64,000 bases of DNA. Source: an uncultured Bacteroides sp. (GTDB lineage Bacteria > Bacteroidota > Bacteroidia > Bacteroidales > Bacteroidaceae). Position 1 is the stretch's first letter. Each line of letters opens with the position of its first letter. This document shows positions 28,385 through 37,921 of this stretch, one piece after another. The DNA lies in NCBI RefSeq assembly GCF_963677945.1, contig NZ_OY782578.1, forward strand, positions 4,059,258 through 4,123,257, given 5' to 3'. A model generated the notes under the pieces. It was not told where the DNA came from and ran no database searches. It was given only the letters and a program-made list of their open reading frames with translations. The position numbers and the translations under genes are program-made.

Positions 28385-29197
28385 TTATTTTTTCAACATT
28401 ATACCAGACAAAACACGTCCGGACTTAGTACCCAGACGACGGGCAGAGAAAAAGCGTTCGTGTTGTTCGTAGGTACAGATACCCGACACCTCTATATTAT
28501 CCAGCAACACTCCAGCTTCAGTCAATTGAATACGATTAGCTTCCCATAAATCAATATGATGCTTCTGAGTATCTTCATTCCAGGAAGAGATCTTCGTCAT
28601 ATCATATCCAATCTTAAGAAAAGCACTATAAACTTCTTCTCCTACTTCAAAGGCATCAAAGGAAATACTTGGACCAATGGCAGCTAAAACATCCTTCGCA
28701 TCAGTATTATATGTATTATCCATAAAGTCGAGAGTCTGTTTAACTATTTTAGCAACAGTACCTCTCCATCCTGCATGAATTACAGCTATCGCCTTATTAA
28801 CCGTATCATATAAAAGAACCGGAACACAGTCGGCAGTAGAAACACAAAGACAATAACCCGGTATGTTGGTAATTAAAGCATCCACACCATGAAGTCTGCG
28901 TTGCTGTTCTTCCAAAGATAAGCTCACATAGAAAGGATCAATTGCCCTGATTGTATTTCCGTGAGTCTGAAATGGAATTACCAACTGCTGCGGTTGAATA
29001 CCTACTTTAGCACATAACACTTCCTGATTACGTTTTACCTTCTCTGGATCATCACCCGAAAAAGGCGCACAATTAAATGATGCGAAAGTATCTTCGCTAT
29101 AACCACCTTTACGTGTGGTTACAAAATGAGAAATATTGGGAATTGAACATAGTTGTTCAAAACCCAATATTACTTTATCTTCTGTTAATTCTGTCAT
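28385..29197 (-). CDS. pgeF: Purine nucleoside phosphorylase/peptidoglycan editing factor PgeF (YfiH/laccase domain)
   Basis: A 270-residue YfiH/DUF152 protein, once called polyphenol oxidase. The zinc-site residues are visible: His79 (FQTHG), Cys124 (STADCVPVLL) and His141 (VIHAGWRG). E. coli PgeF corrects peptidoglycan precursors containing L-Ser; relatives show adenosine phosphorylase/deaminase activity. Cytosolic, no signal peptide. It starts 2 bp after obgE, consistent with one transcript. Confidence 0.93.
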   Translation of the reverse strand: MTELTEDKVILGFEQLCSIPNISHFVTTRKGGYSEDTFASFNCAPFSGDDPEKVKRNQEVLCAKVGIQPQQLVIPFQTHGNTIRAIDPFYVSLSLEEQQRRLHGVDALITNIPGYCLCVSTADCVPVLLYDTVNKAIAVIHAGWRGTVAKIVKQTLDFMDNTYNTDAKDVLAAIGPSISFDAFEVGEEVYSAFLKIGYDMTKISSWNEDTQKHHIDLWEANRIQLTEAGVLLDNIEVSGICTYEQHERFFSARRLGTKSGRVLSGIMLKK

Positions 29198-29199
29198 GA

Positions 29200-30354
29200 T
29201 TATTCCCAGTCTTCTTCTTCATAATCATCGAAGATTTCCTCTTCTTCATCCTCATCTTCATAAGAATACTCGAAGTCTTCGTCTTCGCCCATTTCCTTTA
29301 ATTCAGCCTGAAGCTTAGTCACATCTTTAGGACGGTGAACAATTCCTTCAATCTTGTTTCCCTCTTTGTTCAGTTCTTCCCAAAGAATATCCTTCAAGGC
29401 TGCTACGCCAAGGCCAGTTATTGACGAGATAAACACATGCGGTATAGATTCCGGAAGCGTTTTTTCTATTTCGTCCATCAGTTCCTGATCCAGCATATCA
29501 CATTTAGTTATGGCAAGAACACGTTGTTTATCGAGCATCTCCGGATTAAAGGTAGAAAGCTCGTTGAGCAGAATTTCATATTCCTTCTTAATATCATCTG
29601 CATCAGCAGGAACCATAAAAAGCAAAAGAGAATTTCGCTCAATATGTCGAAGGAATCGGAGTCCCAGTCCCTTACCTTCACTTGCACCTTCTATAATACC
29701 TGGAATGTCAGCCATCACAAAAGATTTTCCTTCACGATAAGAAACAATACCCAAATTTGGTTCGAGTGTAGTAAAAGGATAATTGGCAATTTTGGGTTTA
29801 GCCGCAGATACAACAGATAGCAAAGTAGATTTACCTGCATTAGGGAAACCTACCAAACCAACATCGGCCAGCAACTTCAACTCCATAATAATTGTAAGTT
29901 CCTGCATTGGTTCACCAGGTTGAGCAAAACGAGGAGCCTGACGAGTCGCAGTTTTAAAATGCGAGTTACCCTGACCACCTCTACCACCTTTCAGCAGCAT
30001 TACTTCCTGTCCGTGATCCGTTACATCGCAGATATATTCACCAGTTTCAGCATCATACACTACAGTACCGCAAGGAACTTCAATATATTTATCTTCACCG
30101 TCTTTACCAAAACTGCGTTGCTTACCACCCGATTCACCATGTCCGGCCATAATATGACGGTCGTATCTCAGGTGCAAGAGTGTCCAGTAATTACGGTTAC
30201 CACGTAATATAATATGACCTCCTCTTCCGCCGTCGCCACCGTCGGGTCCGCCATTGGGGATATATTTTTCTCTTCGCATGTGCGTAGAGCCCCTGCCTCC
30301 CTTTCCGGAGCGGCAATAGATCTTAACGTAGTCAACAAAATTAGATTCAGCCAT
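29200..30354 (-). CDS. obgE: GTPase ObgE
   Basis: A 384-residue Obg GTPase, involved in 50S ribosome assembly and stress control. The glycine-rich Obg fold occupies about 1-160; the G domain follows with G1 GFPNAGKST (169-177), DIPG (G3), and TKCD (G4). The C-terminus is strongly acidic (about 355-384, mostly Glu and Asp), a typical variable tail. It lies between adk (20 bp) and pgeF (2 bp) in a five-gene cluster of nucleotide and translation functions. Confidence 0.97.
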   Translation of the reverse strand: MAESNFVDYVKIYCRSGKGGRGSTHMRREKYIPNGGPDGGDGGRGGHIILRGNRNYWTLLHLRYDRHIMAGHGESGGKQRSFGKDGEDKYIEVPCGTVVYDAETGEYICDVTDHGQEVMLLKGGRGGQGNSHFKTATRQAPRFAQPGEPMQELTIIMELKLLADVGLVGFPNAGKSTLLSVVSAAKPKIANYPFTTLEPNLGIVSYREGKSFVMADIPGIIEGASEGKGLGLRFLRHIERNSLLLFMVPADADDIKKEYEILLNELSTFNPEMLDKQRVLAITKCDMLDQELMDEIEKTLPESIPHVFISSITGLGVAALKDILWEELNKEGNKIEGIVHRPKDVTKLQAELKEMGEDEDFEYSYEDEDEEEEIFDDYEEEDWE

Positions 30355-30374
30355 AATAATATATTCTTCTTAAA

Positions 30375-30944
30375 TTATAATTTTTCAACAGCAGTAACAA
30401 TATCAGCAAAGATGCTTTCCAATGTGCCAAGACCTTTGATATACTGATATTTTTCTTCTTTTTTATAGTAATCTTTCAATGGAGAAGTCTGAGTATTGTA
30501 AACAACCAAACGTTTTTTGATAGTTTCCATGTTGTCATCAGCACGACCACATTCCTGACCTCGTTTAATTAAACGAGCAATTAATTCTTCTTCTGGCACA
30601 TCAAGATCAAGCATGATAGAAACATCTTGTCCTCTTTCATTAAGCATTACTTTCAAAGCTTCAGCCTGAGGAATAGTTCTTGGAAAACCATCAAAGATAA
30701 CTCCTTTGCTTTCTTTCAAATTATCAAGTACGCTAGCCAGGATGTCAATAATCAAAGAATCGGGAACTAATTGTCCCTGATCGATATACCCTTTAGCAGT
30801 TTTACCAAGTTCTGTATTGTTTTTGATTTCTGCACGAAGTACATCTCCAGTAGAGATATGATTAACACCAAATTTCTTAATAATAAATTCACTTTGTGTT
30901 CCCTTACCAGAACCGGGAGCACCAAAAATAACAATGTTCAACAT
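30375..30944 (-). CDS. adk: Adenylate kinase
   Basis: A 189-residue short-type adenylate kinase converting ATP + AMP to 2 ADP. P-loop GAPGSGKGT at 8-16, AMP-binding region STGDVLRAEI, and DGFPRTIPQA are all present. The length and lack of a Cys4 insertion indicate the short LID form without zinc. It is 27 bp downstream of hpt and probably co-transcribed with it. Confidence 0.97.
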   Translation of the reverse strand: MLNIVIFGAPGSGKGTQSEFIIKKFGVNHISTGDVLRAEIKNNTELGKTAKGYIDQGQLVPDSLIIDILASVLDNLKESKGVIFDGFPRTIPQAEALKVMLNERGQDVSIMLDLDVPEEELIARLIKRGQECGRADDNMETIKKRLVVYNTQTSPLKDYYKKEEKYQYIKGLGTLESIFADIVTAVEKL

Positions 30945-30971
30945 TTCTTTTTACCTATTTTTTATTTAAAA

Positions 30972-31508
30972 TTATTCTGCTAAAGTGTAGATATCCGGAT
31001 AATTTCTGCCATATCCATCATAATCCAAACCATATCCTACAATAAAATCATTTGGAATTCTCATTGCACAATATTTGATATCAAGCTCCACCTCAAGTTT
31101 GTCTGGTTTTACAAGCAACGATGCTATATGAATAGCTTTAGGGTTTCTTGTGCCAAGTGTTTCGAGCAAACGCTGCATGGTAAGACCGGTATCAACTATG
31201 TCTTCCACAATAACCACTGTTTTTCCCTGAATATCTTCCGACAAACCAACCACTTCTTTGATAACTCCGGTAGAAGCAACACCTTCATAAGAAGCTAGCT
31301 TAACGAAAGTCACCTTACTAGGAATATTGATTTGTTTCATTAAATCAGCAGTAAACATAAAAGATCCGTTAAGAACACTAATAAAAATAGGGTTCTCATC
31401 TTTCAAGTCACGACTAATTTCGTTAGCAACACGAGTCACTTCCTTTTGAATGCTCTGCTCATCAATTGAAAGAGCAAATGTTTTATCTTTTATCTGAATT
31501 GTTTTCAT
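30972..31508 (-). CDS. hpt: Hypoxanthine phosphoribosyltransferase
   Basis: A 178-residue type I phosphoribosyltransferase that salvages hypoxanthine and guanine with PRPP. The PRPP-binding loop is EDIVDTGLT (102-110). First gene of the hpt-adk-obgE-pgeF-B3/4 cluster, with a -7 box 26 bp upstream, so it likely carries the promoter for the set. Confidence 0.96.
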   Translation of the reverse strand: MKTIQIKDKTFALSIDEQSIQKEVTRVANEISRDLKDENPIFISVLNGSFMFTADLMKQINIPSKVTFVKLASYEGVASTGVIKEVVGLSEDIQGKTVVIVEDIVDTGLTMQRLLETLGTRNPKAIHIASLLVKPDKLEVELDIKYCAMRIPNDFIVGYGLDYDGYGRNYPDIYTLAE

Positions 31509-31534
31509 AACATTTATATTTTAGTATAATTGCG

Positions 31535-31542
31535 CAAAAGTA
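31535..31542 (-). promoter_or_regulatory. -7 box for the hpt-adk-obgE cluster
   Basis: Minus strand TACTTTTG, TAnnTTTG match, 26 bp before the hpt start. A GTTG 22 bp upstream (31568-31565) is a possible weak -33. Confidence 0.6.
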
Positions 31543-31579
31543 CTACTTTTTACGAAAAGAAGTGCAACAACTTAATAAG

Positions 31580-33121
31580 TTATTCTACACCATGCATCAA
31601 TTTCTGCAATTTCTTAGAAAGCAGGAATAAGATAACGGCAGAGATACCCGACATTACAACGAACACCATAAAGAAATCGTATAATGACGCAATTTCAATA
31701 CCAAACAAGTGCTTTACTTTTCCGGCTTCAGGATACAATCCGCTAAGCATTCCGGCAAACTTATTGGCAGATGCTGTAGACAAATACCAAACGCCCATCA
31801 TTAAAGATGCGAAACGAACAGGAGTTAACTTGTTAACCATAGACAAGCCTATTGGTGACAAAGCCATTTCGCCCATCGTGTGAATAAAGTAAAGACCAGT
31901 AAGCCAAATCATGCTAACCTTAACACCTGGTTGAAGATCTTTCACACCAAAAGCAATAAACAAATAACCAAGCGACAAAAGGAACAAACCAATAGCCTGT
32001 TTAGTAGGAGAAGATGGTTCCATCTTTCTTTTGTTCAGGAATCCCCAAATAGCCGGCATTATAAAAGCTAAAGCAACTACAAACAGTGGATTGAATGACT
32101 GGAAGTAAGAAGCAGGCATTTCCCATCCAAAAAGTGTACGGTTAGTTTGTTCGGCAGCAAAGAGTGTTAATGAAGCTCCTGCTTGTTCGTAAGCAGCCCA
32201 GAAGAAAATAACAAAGAAAGCAATGATATAAATTACCCAGATACGCTGTCTTTCAATCTTATTCAATGAACTATCACAAATAATATAAGCAGGAATACCA
32301 ATACATGAAGAGAAGATACCCGCGCTAATGATATCACCATTAAACAGATACATGAATAATGCAAAAAGAGCAACTGTAACACCAACAAAGAACAAGGCCT
32401 TCTTAATAGCGTCTTCCTTTGAGATTGTAGGTTGCTTTTCTTCTTCAGTAGCTTCCATTTTTGCCTTGTGTGCATCCGGTATAATACCAATCTGTTCTCC
32501 AGTAGGAGAAATCAAATATTTATTTTTCAACGTTTCAAATACCAAAACGGTAAACACAATACCAATGGCAGCAATCAGGAATCCCCATTTAAAATCATTA
32601 GGATCTCCTGTCTCACCGAAATATCCACAAACAAGAGGTGCCATGAATGCTCCCACATTTACACCCATATAGAAAATGGTGAAAGCGGAATCCAGACGAC
32701 GGTCATTCGGTTCGTATAATTGTCCAACCAAAGTAGCAATAGTAGGTTTAAAGAAACCATTTCCAAAAATGATGCATCCTAAACCGGTATACATCAGCAT
32801 ATGAGATAGTTCCACCGAACTAAGGAACGATGCACTAAGAAATAAAAAGAACTGTCCAAGCCCCATCAGTATCGCTCCCCAGAAAATTGAGCGACGGATA
32901 CCCCAGTATTTATCGGCAACATAACCACCAATCAGCGGAGTTAAGTATACCAAACCTGTGTAACTACCGTAAATGGACGAAGCAAGCTCTTTATCCATCA
33001 TTAAAGCCTGTGTTAAAAACAAAATGAAAATTGCACGCATACCGTAGTAACTGAAACGTTCAGCGGTACCTGTTGCAAAGATGAGGTAAAGACCTTTGGG
33101 ATGCCCTTTAGATTGACTCAT
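31580..33121 (-). CDS. POT-family peptide:proton symporter
   Basis: A 513-residue major facilitator protein with 12-14 predicted membrane segments that imports di- and tripeptides with protons. The N-terminal FSYYGMRAIFILFL contains the POT-family pattern, and the second signature region GFFKPTIATLVGQLYEPNDRR-type sequence is also present (about 120-140). It is on the minus strand with a -7 box about 38 bp upstream, divergent from nnr. A single-gene unit; the hpt cluster has its own promoter. Confidence 0.93.
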   Translation of the reverse strand: MSQSKGHPKGLYLIFATGTAERFSYYGMRAIFILFLTQALMMDKELASSIYGSYTGLVYLTPLIGGYVADKYWGIRRSIFWGAILMGLGQFFLFLSASFLSSVELSHMLMYTGLGCIIFGNGFFKPTIATLVGQLYEPNDRRLDSAFTIFYMGVNVGAFMAPLVCGYFGETGDPNDFKWGFLIAAIGIVFTVLVFETLKNKYLISPTGEQIGIIPDAHKAKMEATEEEKQPTISKEDAIKKALFFVGVTVALFALFMYLFNGDIISAGIFSSCIGIPAYIICDSSLNKIERQRIWVIYIIAFFVIFFWAAYEQAGASLTLFAAEQTNRTLFGWEMPASYFQSFNPLFVVALAFIMPAIWGFLNKRKMEPSSPTKQAIGLFLLSLGYLFIAFGVKDLQPGVKVSMIWLTGLYFIHTMGEMALSPIGLSMVNKLTPVRFASLMMGVWYLSTASANKFAGMLSGLYPEAGKVKHLFGIEIASLYDFFMVFVVMSGISAVILFLLSKKLQKLMHGVE

Positions 33122-33158
33122 AAATACTATATTATTCTATATTTTTATTAATTGGATG

Positions 33159-33166
33159 CAAAAGTA
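33159..33166 (-). promoter_or_regulatory. -7 box for the POT transporter gene
   Basis: Minus strand TACTTTTG, TAnnTTTG match, 38 bp upstream of the start; no matching -33. Confidence 0.5.
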
Positions 33167-33195
33167 GTGATTTTACAGTAGTTTATAGGTAAAGA

Positions 33196-33227
33196 GTTGA
33201 CTTTTTTGTGAGCTTTTAGTACTTTTG
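33196..33227 (+). promoter_or_regulatory. Promoter of nnr
   Basis: GTTG (33196-33199), 20-bp spacer and TACTTTTG (33220-33227) fit the Bacteroides -33/-7 pattern with one mismatch in -33; 21 bp before the ATG. Confidence 0.6.
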
Positions 33228-33248
33228 CGCGATCAATAATAAAAAGCA

Positions 33249-34772
33249 ATGAAAATATTTCCAAGCATACAAATTAAACAGTTAGATGCTTACACTATAC
33301 AGAATGAGCCTATCTTGTCTATAGATCTTATGGAACGCGCAGCAGTAGCCTTAACAGGTGCAATTATAAAATATTACAGTAAGGAAACTCCGGTTATTGT
33401 ATTTGCAGGTCCGGGCAATAATGGCGGTGACGCGCTTGCTATTTCTCGTCTTCTGGGAGAACAGGGCTACAAGGTAAAAGCATACTTGTTTAATACAGGC
33501 GATCACATATCGGAAGATTGCGAGATGAATAAAGAGCGTCTGTTGCAAAACACAGAGGTAGAATTCACAGAAATCACCAGTGCATTTGAGCCCCCGGTTT
33601 TGAATGAAGATTGTCTGGTTATTGACGGACTTTTTGGTTCCGGACTCAAGAAAGCACTATCCGGAGGCTTTGCAGCAGTAGTAAAATACATTAACTCATC
33701 ACCATCAAAGGTCGTTTCTATTGATCTTCCATCCGGATTAATGTGCGAAGACAACACTTACAATATAAAGAATCATATAATTCGCGCCGATAAAACGCTA
33801 TCTTTACAATTACCAAAGCTTTCTTTCTTTTTCGCTGAAAATGAAGATTATTTAGGTGAATGGGAACTTTTAGACATAAATTTAAGTCAGGAAGGAATTG
33901 AAAACAATTTTACATCTTGGTATCTAACTGAAGAAACTGATATAAAGAAACTGATTAAGCCACGCAAGCGTTTCACTCACAAAGGAAACTACGGACATGC
34001 ACTGCTTATTGCAGGATCGTATGGCATGGCGGGTGCTTCTATACTGGCTGCTAAGGCTTGCCTGAAAACCGGTGTTGGTTTATTAACCGTTCATACACCT
34101 TTAAAGAACAACGACATACTTCAGACTGCTGTTCCCGAAGCAATGGCTCAGCATGATATGCACGAAAGCTACTTCACCACGCCCGTATATCCCGATAGTT
34201 ATACCTCAATAGCCATCGGTCCGGGATTGGGAAAATCAGAAGAAACAGCTGCAGCCTTAATGGAACAAATAAAACTTTGTCAGGAACCAATTGTGCTCGA
34301 CGCCGATGCTCTGAATATTATTGCAGAACACCGTCAGATTCTGCCTTCTATTCCAAAAGGTTCCATCCTCACTCCTCACCCTAAAGAGCTGGAACGCTTG
34401 GTGGGTAAATGCGAAAGCAGTTTTGCACGGATGATTAAGGCACGCGATCTGGCAACCAATTGTAAAATCTACATTGTACTAAAAGGAGCATACACCATTG
34501 TTGTTACTCCCGAAGGTAACTGCTTCTTTAACCCAACCGGAAATCCGGGAATGGCAACAGCCGGCAGTGGTGATGTGCTGACAGGAGTTCTGCTCTCTTT
34601 ATTATCGCAAGGCTACACATCCGAAGAAGCTTGCAAACTAGGAGTTTATTTACACGGGCTGGCAGGAGATATTGCTAAGGAAAAGCTGGGAGAAAGAGGA
34701 TTAACATCGGGCGATATAGCCGATAATATTCCATTTGCATGGCTTAAATTAACCCAAAACACAGATAAGTAA
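33249..34772 (+). CDS. nnr: Bifunctional NAD(P)H-hydrate epimerase/dehydratase
   Basis: A 507-residue fusion that repairs hydrated NADH and NADPH. The N-terminal YjeF_N epimerase domain (about 1-215) has GPGNNGGDALAI (54-65); the C-terminal ribokinase-like dehydratase domain (about 230-500) has GIAGSYGMAGA-type and NPGMATAGSGDVLTG motifs. The fusion is the usual bacterial form. Divergent from the peptide transporter. Cytosolic. Confidence 0.95.
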   Translation: MKIFPSIQIKQLDAYTIQNEPILSIDLMERAAVALTGAIIKYYSKETPVIVFAGPGNNGGDALAISRLLGEQGYKVKAYLFNTGDHISEDCEMNKERLLQNTEVEFTEITSAFEPPVLNEDCLVIDGLFGSGLKKALSGGFAAVVKYINSSPSKVVSIDLPSGLMCEDNTYNIKNHIIRADKTLSLQLPKLSFFFAENEDYLGEWELLDINLSQEGIENNFTSWYLTEETDIKKLIKPRKRFTHKGNYGHALLIAGSYGMAGASILAAKACLKTGVGLLTVHTPLKNNDILQTAVPEAMAQHDMHESYFTTPVYPDSYTSIAIGPGLGKSEETAAALMEQIKLCQEPIVLDADALNIIAEHRQILPSIPKGSILTPHPKELERLVGKCESSFARMIKARDLATNCKIYIVLKGAYTIVVTPEGNCFFNPTGNPGMATAGSGDVLTGVLLSLLSQGYTSEEACKLGVYLHGLAGDIAKEKLGERGLTSGDIADNIPFAWLKLTQNTDK

Positions 34773-34805
34773 CGCAAATAAATATGTTCTTAGAGAATTT
34801 TTCTC

Positions 34806-34813
34806 TACATTTG
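34806..34813 (+). promoter_or_regulatory. -7 box for the DUF4831 gene
   Basis: TACATTTG, TAnnTTTG match, 38 bp upstream of the start. It directly follows a 7-bp hairpin (TAGAGAA/TTCTCTA, 34791-34807) that may be the end of the nnr transcript. Confidence 0.45.
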
Positions 34814-34851
34814 TGATTTAATATATAGGTAAAGTTAAAACAGAGATTTAT

Positions 34852-35919
34852 ATGAAAAAATCAATAGCATTATTGAGCCTTCTTCTTCTTTCTGCAAACA
34901 CATTCGCGCAGACAGAAGTTAGTAAATATGGAGGAAAGGATCAGGAGTATGGAGTTACATACACACTCCCTAAAAGTGTAATTGAAATAGAAGTCGAAAC
35001 TGTAAAATCCACTTATATACCAGGCGAATTCTGCAAATATGCCGACCGCTATCTCAGACTAACAAACATTTCCGACACAAAAGAAGAACATTGGGAAATA
35101 ACCGGCGTAAAAGCTAAAAGCATTGGTATCCCGGATGCCGAAAAGACTTACTTCATAAAGCTGAAAGATAAAACTCTTGCTCCTTTAATGGAATTGACAG
35201 AAAATGGTATTATTAAAACTATCAATCTTCCGTTGAGCCCTAAAGTCACTCCGATAAAAGAGGTACCTGTTGAAAAGAAGGCAAAACCAAATGCACGCGA
35301 CTTTATGACGGAAGAAATCCTGATGGCTGGTTCCAGCGCAAAAGTTGCTGAGCTTGTTGCTAAAGAAATCTATAAAGTTCGTGATAGTAAAAGTTCACTG
35401 CTTAGAGGCGAAGTAGAAAGTATGCCAAAGGATGGTGCTTCTCTGAAACTGGTACTCGAGAAGCTTGACGAACAAGAGAAGGCATTGACCGAACTATTTT
35501 CGGGAACAGTAGAAAAAGAGACCAAGAGCTATAAGTTCACCATCGCTCCTACTCTGGACGTAAACAAAGCAATAGCATTCCGTTTCTCAAAGAAACTAGG
35601 AGTTCTTGGAGTGAACGACTTAGCAGGATCACCTGTTTACTATACACTGACTAATTTAAAAACAGTTCCCGAAAAAGCGCCTGAAACTGGTAAACCTAAA
35701 AAGATTGAAGGAGTGGTTTATAATGTGCCAGGCAAGGCTCATTTCTCAATATTCACTTCGCAAAACAATTTGTTCGACGGTGATTTCATGATTACTCAAT
35801 TCGGCAGTACCGATACATTAATGAAGGAATTATTCGAGAAGAAATCTGTAGTGAAGGTTACATTCGATCCTTCTACCGGAGGTTTGATTAAAATAGATAG
35901 AGAAACTCTTAGCAAATAG
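34852..35919 (+). CDS. Secreted DUF4831 family protein
   Basis: A 355-residue protein with signal peptide ending NTFAQ (20). The mature protein starts with a beta-rich region (VTYTLPKSVIEIEVETVKSTYIPGEFCKYADRYL), characteristic of DUF4831, and has a helical middle (about 150-215, RDFMTEEILMAGSSAKVAEL) before a second beta-rich half. No lipobox. Found mainly in Bacteroidales; role unknown, periplasm or envelope likely. Monocistronic. Confidence 0.85.
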   Translation: MKKSIALLSLLLLSANTFAQTEVSKYGGKDQEYGVTYTLPKSVIEIEVETVKSTYIPGEFCKYADRYLRLTNISDTKEEHWEITGVKAKSIGIPDAEKTYFIKLKDKTLAPLMELTENGIIKTINLPLSPKVTPIKEVPVEKKAKPNARDFMTEEILMAGSSAKVAELVAKEIYKVRDSKSSLLRGEVESMPKDGASLKLVLEKLDEQEKALTELFSGTVEKETKSYKFTIAPTLDVNKAIAFRFSKKLGVLGVNDLAGSPVYYTLTNLKTVPEKAPETGKPKKIEGVVYNVPGKAHFSIFTSQNNLFDGDFMITQFGSTDTLMKELFEKKSVVKVTFDPSTGGLIKIDRETLSK

Positions 35920-35941
35920 CATCTGATAGAATATCTATATT

Positions 35942-35986
35942 AAACCAGCATTCAGGTATAATCACAATATGCCCGAATACTGGTTT
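35942..35986. terminator. Bidirectional terminator between convergent genes
   Basis: 15-bp stem (35942-35956 with 35972-35986; AAACCAG.../...CTGGTTT). The two imperfect positions become G-U pairs on the minus strand, favouring termination of the SGNH gene. The plus strand ends in TTTTCTCGTTTT. Confidence 0.75.
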
Positions 35987-36020
35987 TCTCGTTTTAAATA
36001 ATATTATTTATACAATATCC

Positions 36021-36686
36021 TTATTTCAAGATCTTCTGAATCACCTGTTCCATAACCTTATACCCTTTTAAGTTAGGATGTACTTCATCATTTTGATATT
36101 GAATATTTAATCCCTGTCTTTCGTCAACCATAACCTTATAATAATCAGCATATGCTATTTTGTTTTGTTTCGCATAGGTTTTAATCTTTTGATTAAGTTC
36201 ATTTATCTGCTTTACAGATTCTACTTCTTTACGCCATGGATAACAATAAGCTGGCAACACCGAACATAAAACGACTTTGATTTTGTGAGCCTTAGCCAAT
36301 TCGGCCATTGATACTATATTTTCAAAAATATGCTCAATAGAAATATAGCCATTATTCAATGCAATATCATTTGTACCAGCTAATATAACAACAGCCTGAG
36401 GCTTTAGCTGAATAACGTCGGCCTGGAAACGGACAAGCATTTGAGAAGTAACTTGTCCACTAATGCCTCGCCCTGCATAACCATTCTTTTTAAAAAAATC
36501 AGGATCTTTGTTTTGCCATCCTTCAGTAATAGAGTTCCCCATAAATACAGCTTTGACAGGAAACTTTACAGTTTTATTAGCTTCAGCATACTTATCAAAC
36601 TGGGCCCAATCATTCACATTTTGAGCCATCAAAACAGCGCTGCTAATCAACAGCATAAGCAATAAAATAATTTTATTTATTTTCAT
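36021..36686 (-). CDS. Secreted SGNH/GDSL-family hydrolase
   Basis: A 221-residue esterase-type protein with signal peptide ending VLMAQ (22). All SGNH blocks are visible: block I VFMGNSITEGW with nucleophile Ser52, block II Gly in GRGISGQ, block III GTNDIA (Asn106), and block V NDEVHPN with Asp200 and His203. Likely a periplasmic carbohydrate esterase (such as acetyl esterase) or lipase-like enzyme; the substrate cannot be told. Single gene, with a -7 box 91 bp upstream. Confidence 0.9.
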   Translation of the reverse strand: MKINKIILLLMLLISSAVLMAQNVNDWAQFDKYAEANKTVKFPVKAVFMGNSITEGWQNKDPDFFKKNGYAGRGISGQVTSQMLVRFQADVIQLKPQAVVILAGTNDIALNNGYISIEHIFENIVSMAELAKAHKIKVVLCSVLPAYCYPWRKEVESVKQINELNQKIKTYAKQNKIAYADYYKVMVDERQGLNIQYQNDEVHPNLKGYKVMEQVIQKILK

Positions 36687-36776
36687 CGTTACTAGATTTT
36701 GTTAGTAAATAAAGAAATAACATTTGCAGTATCTAAATAGCAGGGAGTATTCTTTATTAAAGATTAACACACTTGG

Positions 36777-36784
36777 CAAAGTTA
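36777..36784 (-). promoter_or_regulatory. -7 box for the SGNH hydrolase gene
   Basis: Minus strand TAACTTTG, TAnnTTTG match, 91 bp upstream of the start. Confidence 0.45.
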
Positions 36785-36980
36785 GTAAATTGCATTAAAT
36801 CCTGGTTATCTTTTTTACAAATCTTCTATTAAGTTTCCGCTTGCATAAGACTTATATTCTATCTTATCATTACTCTCAATATTCTAACAAACCAATTCAT
36901 AATAAAAGAAATTAAGAATGTTTATCTGCAGCTTCAAAAATCCGCCTGGTACTGTTTTACAAAATTGCCTATTGCTTTTT

Positions 36981-37017
36981 ACAACTTCTGAACCGCTGAT
37001 TGTTGTTCTGAAGTTGT
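36981..37017. repeat. Short inverted repeat
   Basis: ACAACTTCTGAAC (36981-36993) and GTTCTGAAGTTGT (37005-37017) are inverse complements with one mismatch, 11-nt loop. No T tract follows and it is about 100 bp past the end of the minus-strand gene; a weak terminator or an operator are possible. Confidence 0.5.
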
Positions 37018-37120
37018 CTATGATTTCATATTATTAAAGCCCCAATAAAAAGATATAAACATTTAATATGCAACCAATTACATAGTATTTACATTTTTCA
37101 TCTTTATATTTTTTTCATTT

Positions 37121-37918
37121 TTATCTAAAACCATTACCATCGTATGAAAATATTTTAACAACTTCATTATGAGTTTCTTCAAATTTTATATTTTCTTCTT
37201 TAGTATAATCTTCACTATATATATAAGGAGCAAATATCTTATTAAAAATCCCTTTTTGAGCATTTGCTAAATCTATCAGCACTCTTGCCGAATCGCTTGC
37301 ATCTGTAATAATTATAAAGTTTTGGTGTATAAGAACATCTTTAAACATTTTATCAAAATGAACTTCATCAGGTTTAGTCCTGATAACTGTTCCCGAACAC
37401 AATTCTTCTTTTGTTGATATTTTACTTATGGTTACTACTAACTTAAAATCCAAAGTTGTAAAATAGCAATCTAATCTTACTACAATATCTTGCTCCTTAA
37501 ATCGTTTTTTTTTATGCAACCATTCGTTCTTGCAACCGCCTTTTTTAAATTCATCTATTAAATTCAGAAGTATATTTAACGGAATTCTTTTGTTCTCAGA
37601 TGCTTTTCTAAAACCTTGTTCTAATAACACTAAATAATAACTACAATCTTCAGTACCTCGTATCTTTTCGTAATGAGATTTATCAAATGGAACTGGAACG
37701 CTCAAAGAATTAAAACCTTTTATTTTACACTCACTCAATCTATCAGTTGTAACATCTATACAAATCATATTGAACTCAAAATCATTTACATTTTTATATT
37801 TTCTAATTGCTCTAGAAAAATAGTTACTAATAAAACGTGTGTAATATGTAAAATCCGAGCTATACATTCGGTCTAATTCATCTGCTTCTAAATTTAAAGC
37901 TATATATCTTAAATTCAT
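37121..37918 (-). CDS. Unrecognised protein, candidate immunity protein
   Basis: A 265-residue protein without signal peptide or membrane segment and without a motif I recognise. It is rich in Lys, Asp and Glu. The start is 3 bp after the stop of a 49-codon C-terminal remnant on the same strand. In polymorphic toxin systems the immunity gene directly follows the toxin's C-terminal end in this way, so immunity is a reasonable guess from context. AT richness and isolation from conserved genes suggest acquired DNA. No close promoter was seen, as expected if it was translated from the lost toxin transcript. Confidence 0.6.
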   Translation of the reverse strand: MNLRYIALNLEADELDRMYSSDFTYYTRFISNYFSRAIRKYKNVNDFEFNMICIDVTTDRLSECKIKGFNSLSVPVPFDKSHYEKIRGTEDCSYYLVLLEQGFRKASENKRIPLNILLNLIDEFKKGGCKNEWLHKKKRFKEQDIVVRLDCYFTTLDFKLVVTISKISTKEELCSGTVIRTKPDEVHFDKMFKDVLIHQNFIIITDASDSARVLIDLANAQKGIFNKIFAPYIYSEDYTKEENIKFEETHNEVVKIFSYDGNGFR

Positions 37919-37921
37919 ATA

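Larger units (their letters stand above)
36687..37120. other. Intergenic region downstream of the orphan gene at 37121
   Basis: About 430 bp, AT-rich, with the SGNH -7 box (36777-36784) and an inverted repeat (36981-37017). No ORF worth calling. Confidence 0.6.

Noticed and set aside
29437-29820. 127-codon ORF opposite obgE
   Set aside because: Antisense shadow of the conserved Obg G domain, no protein-like features.
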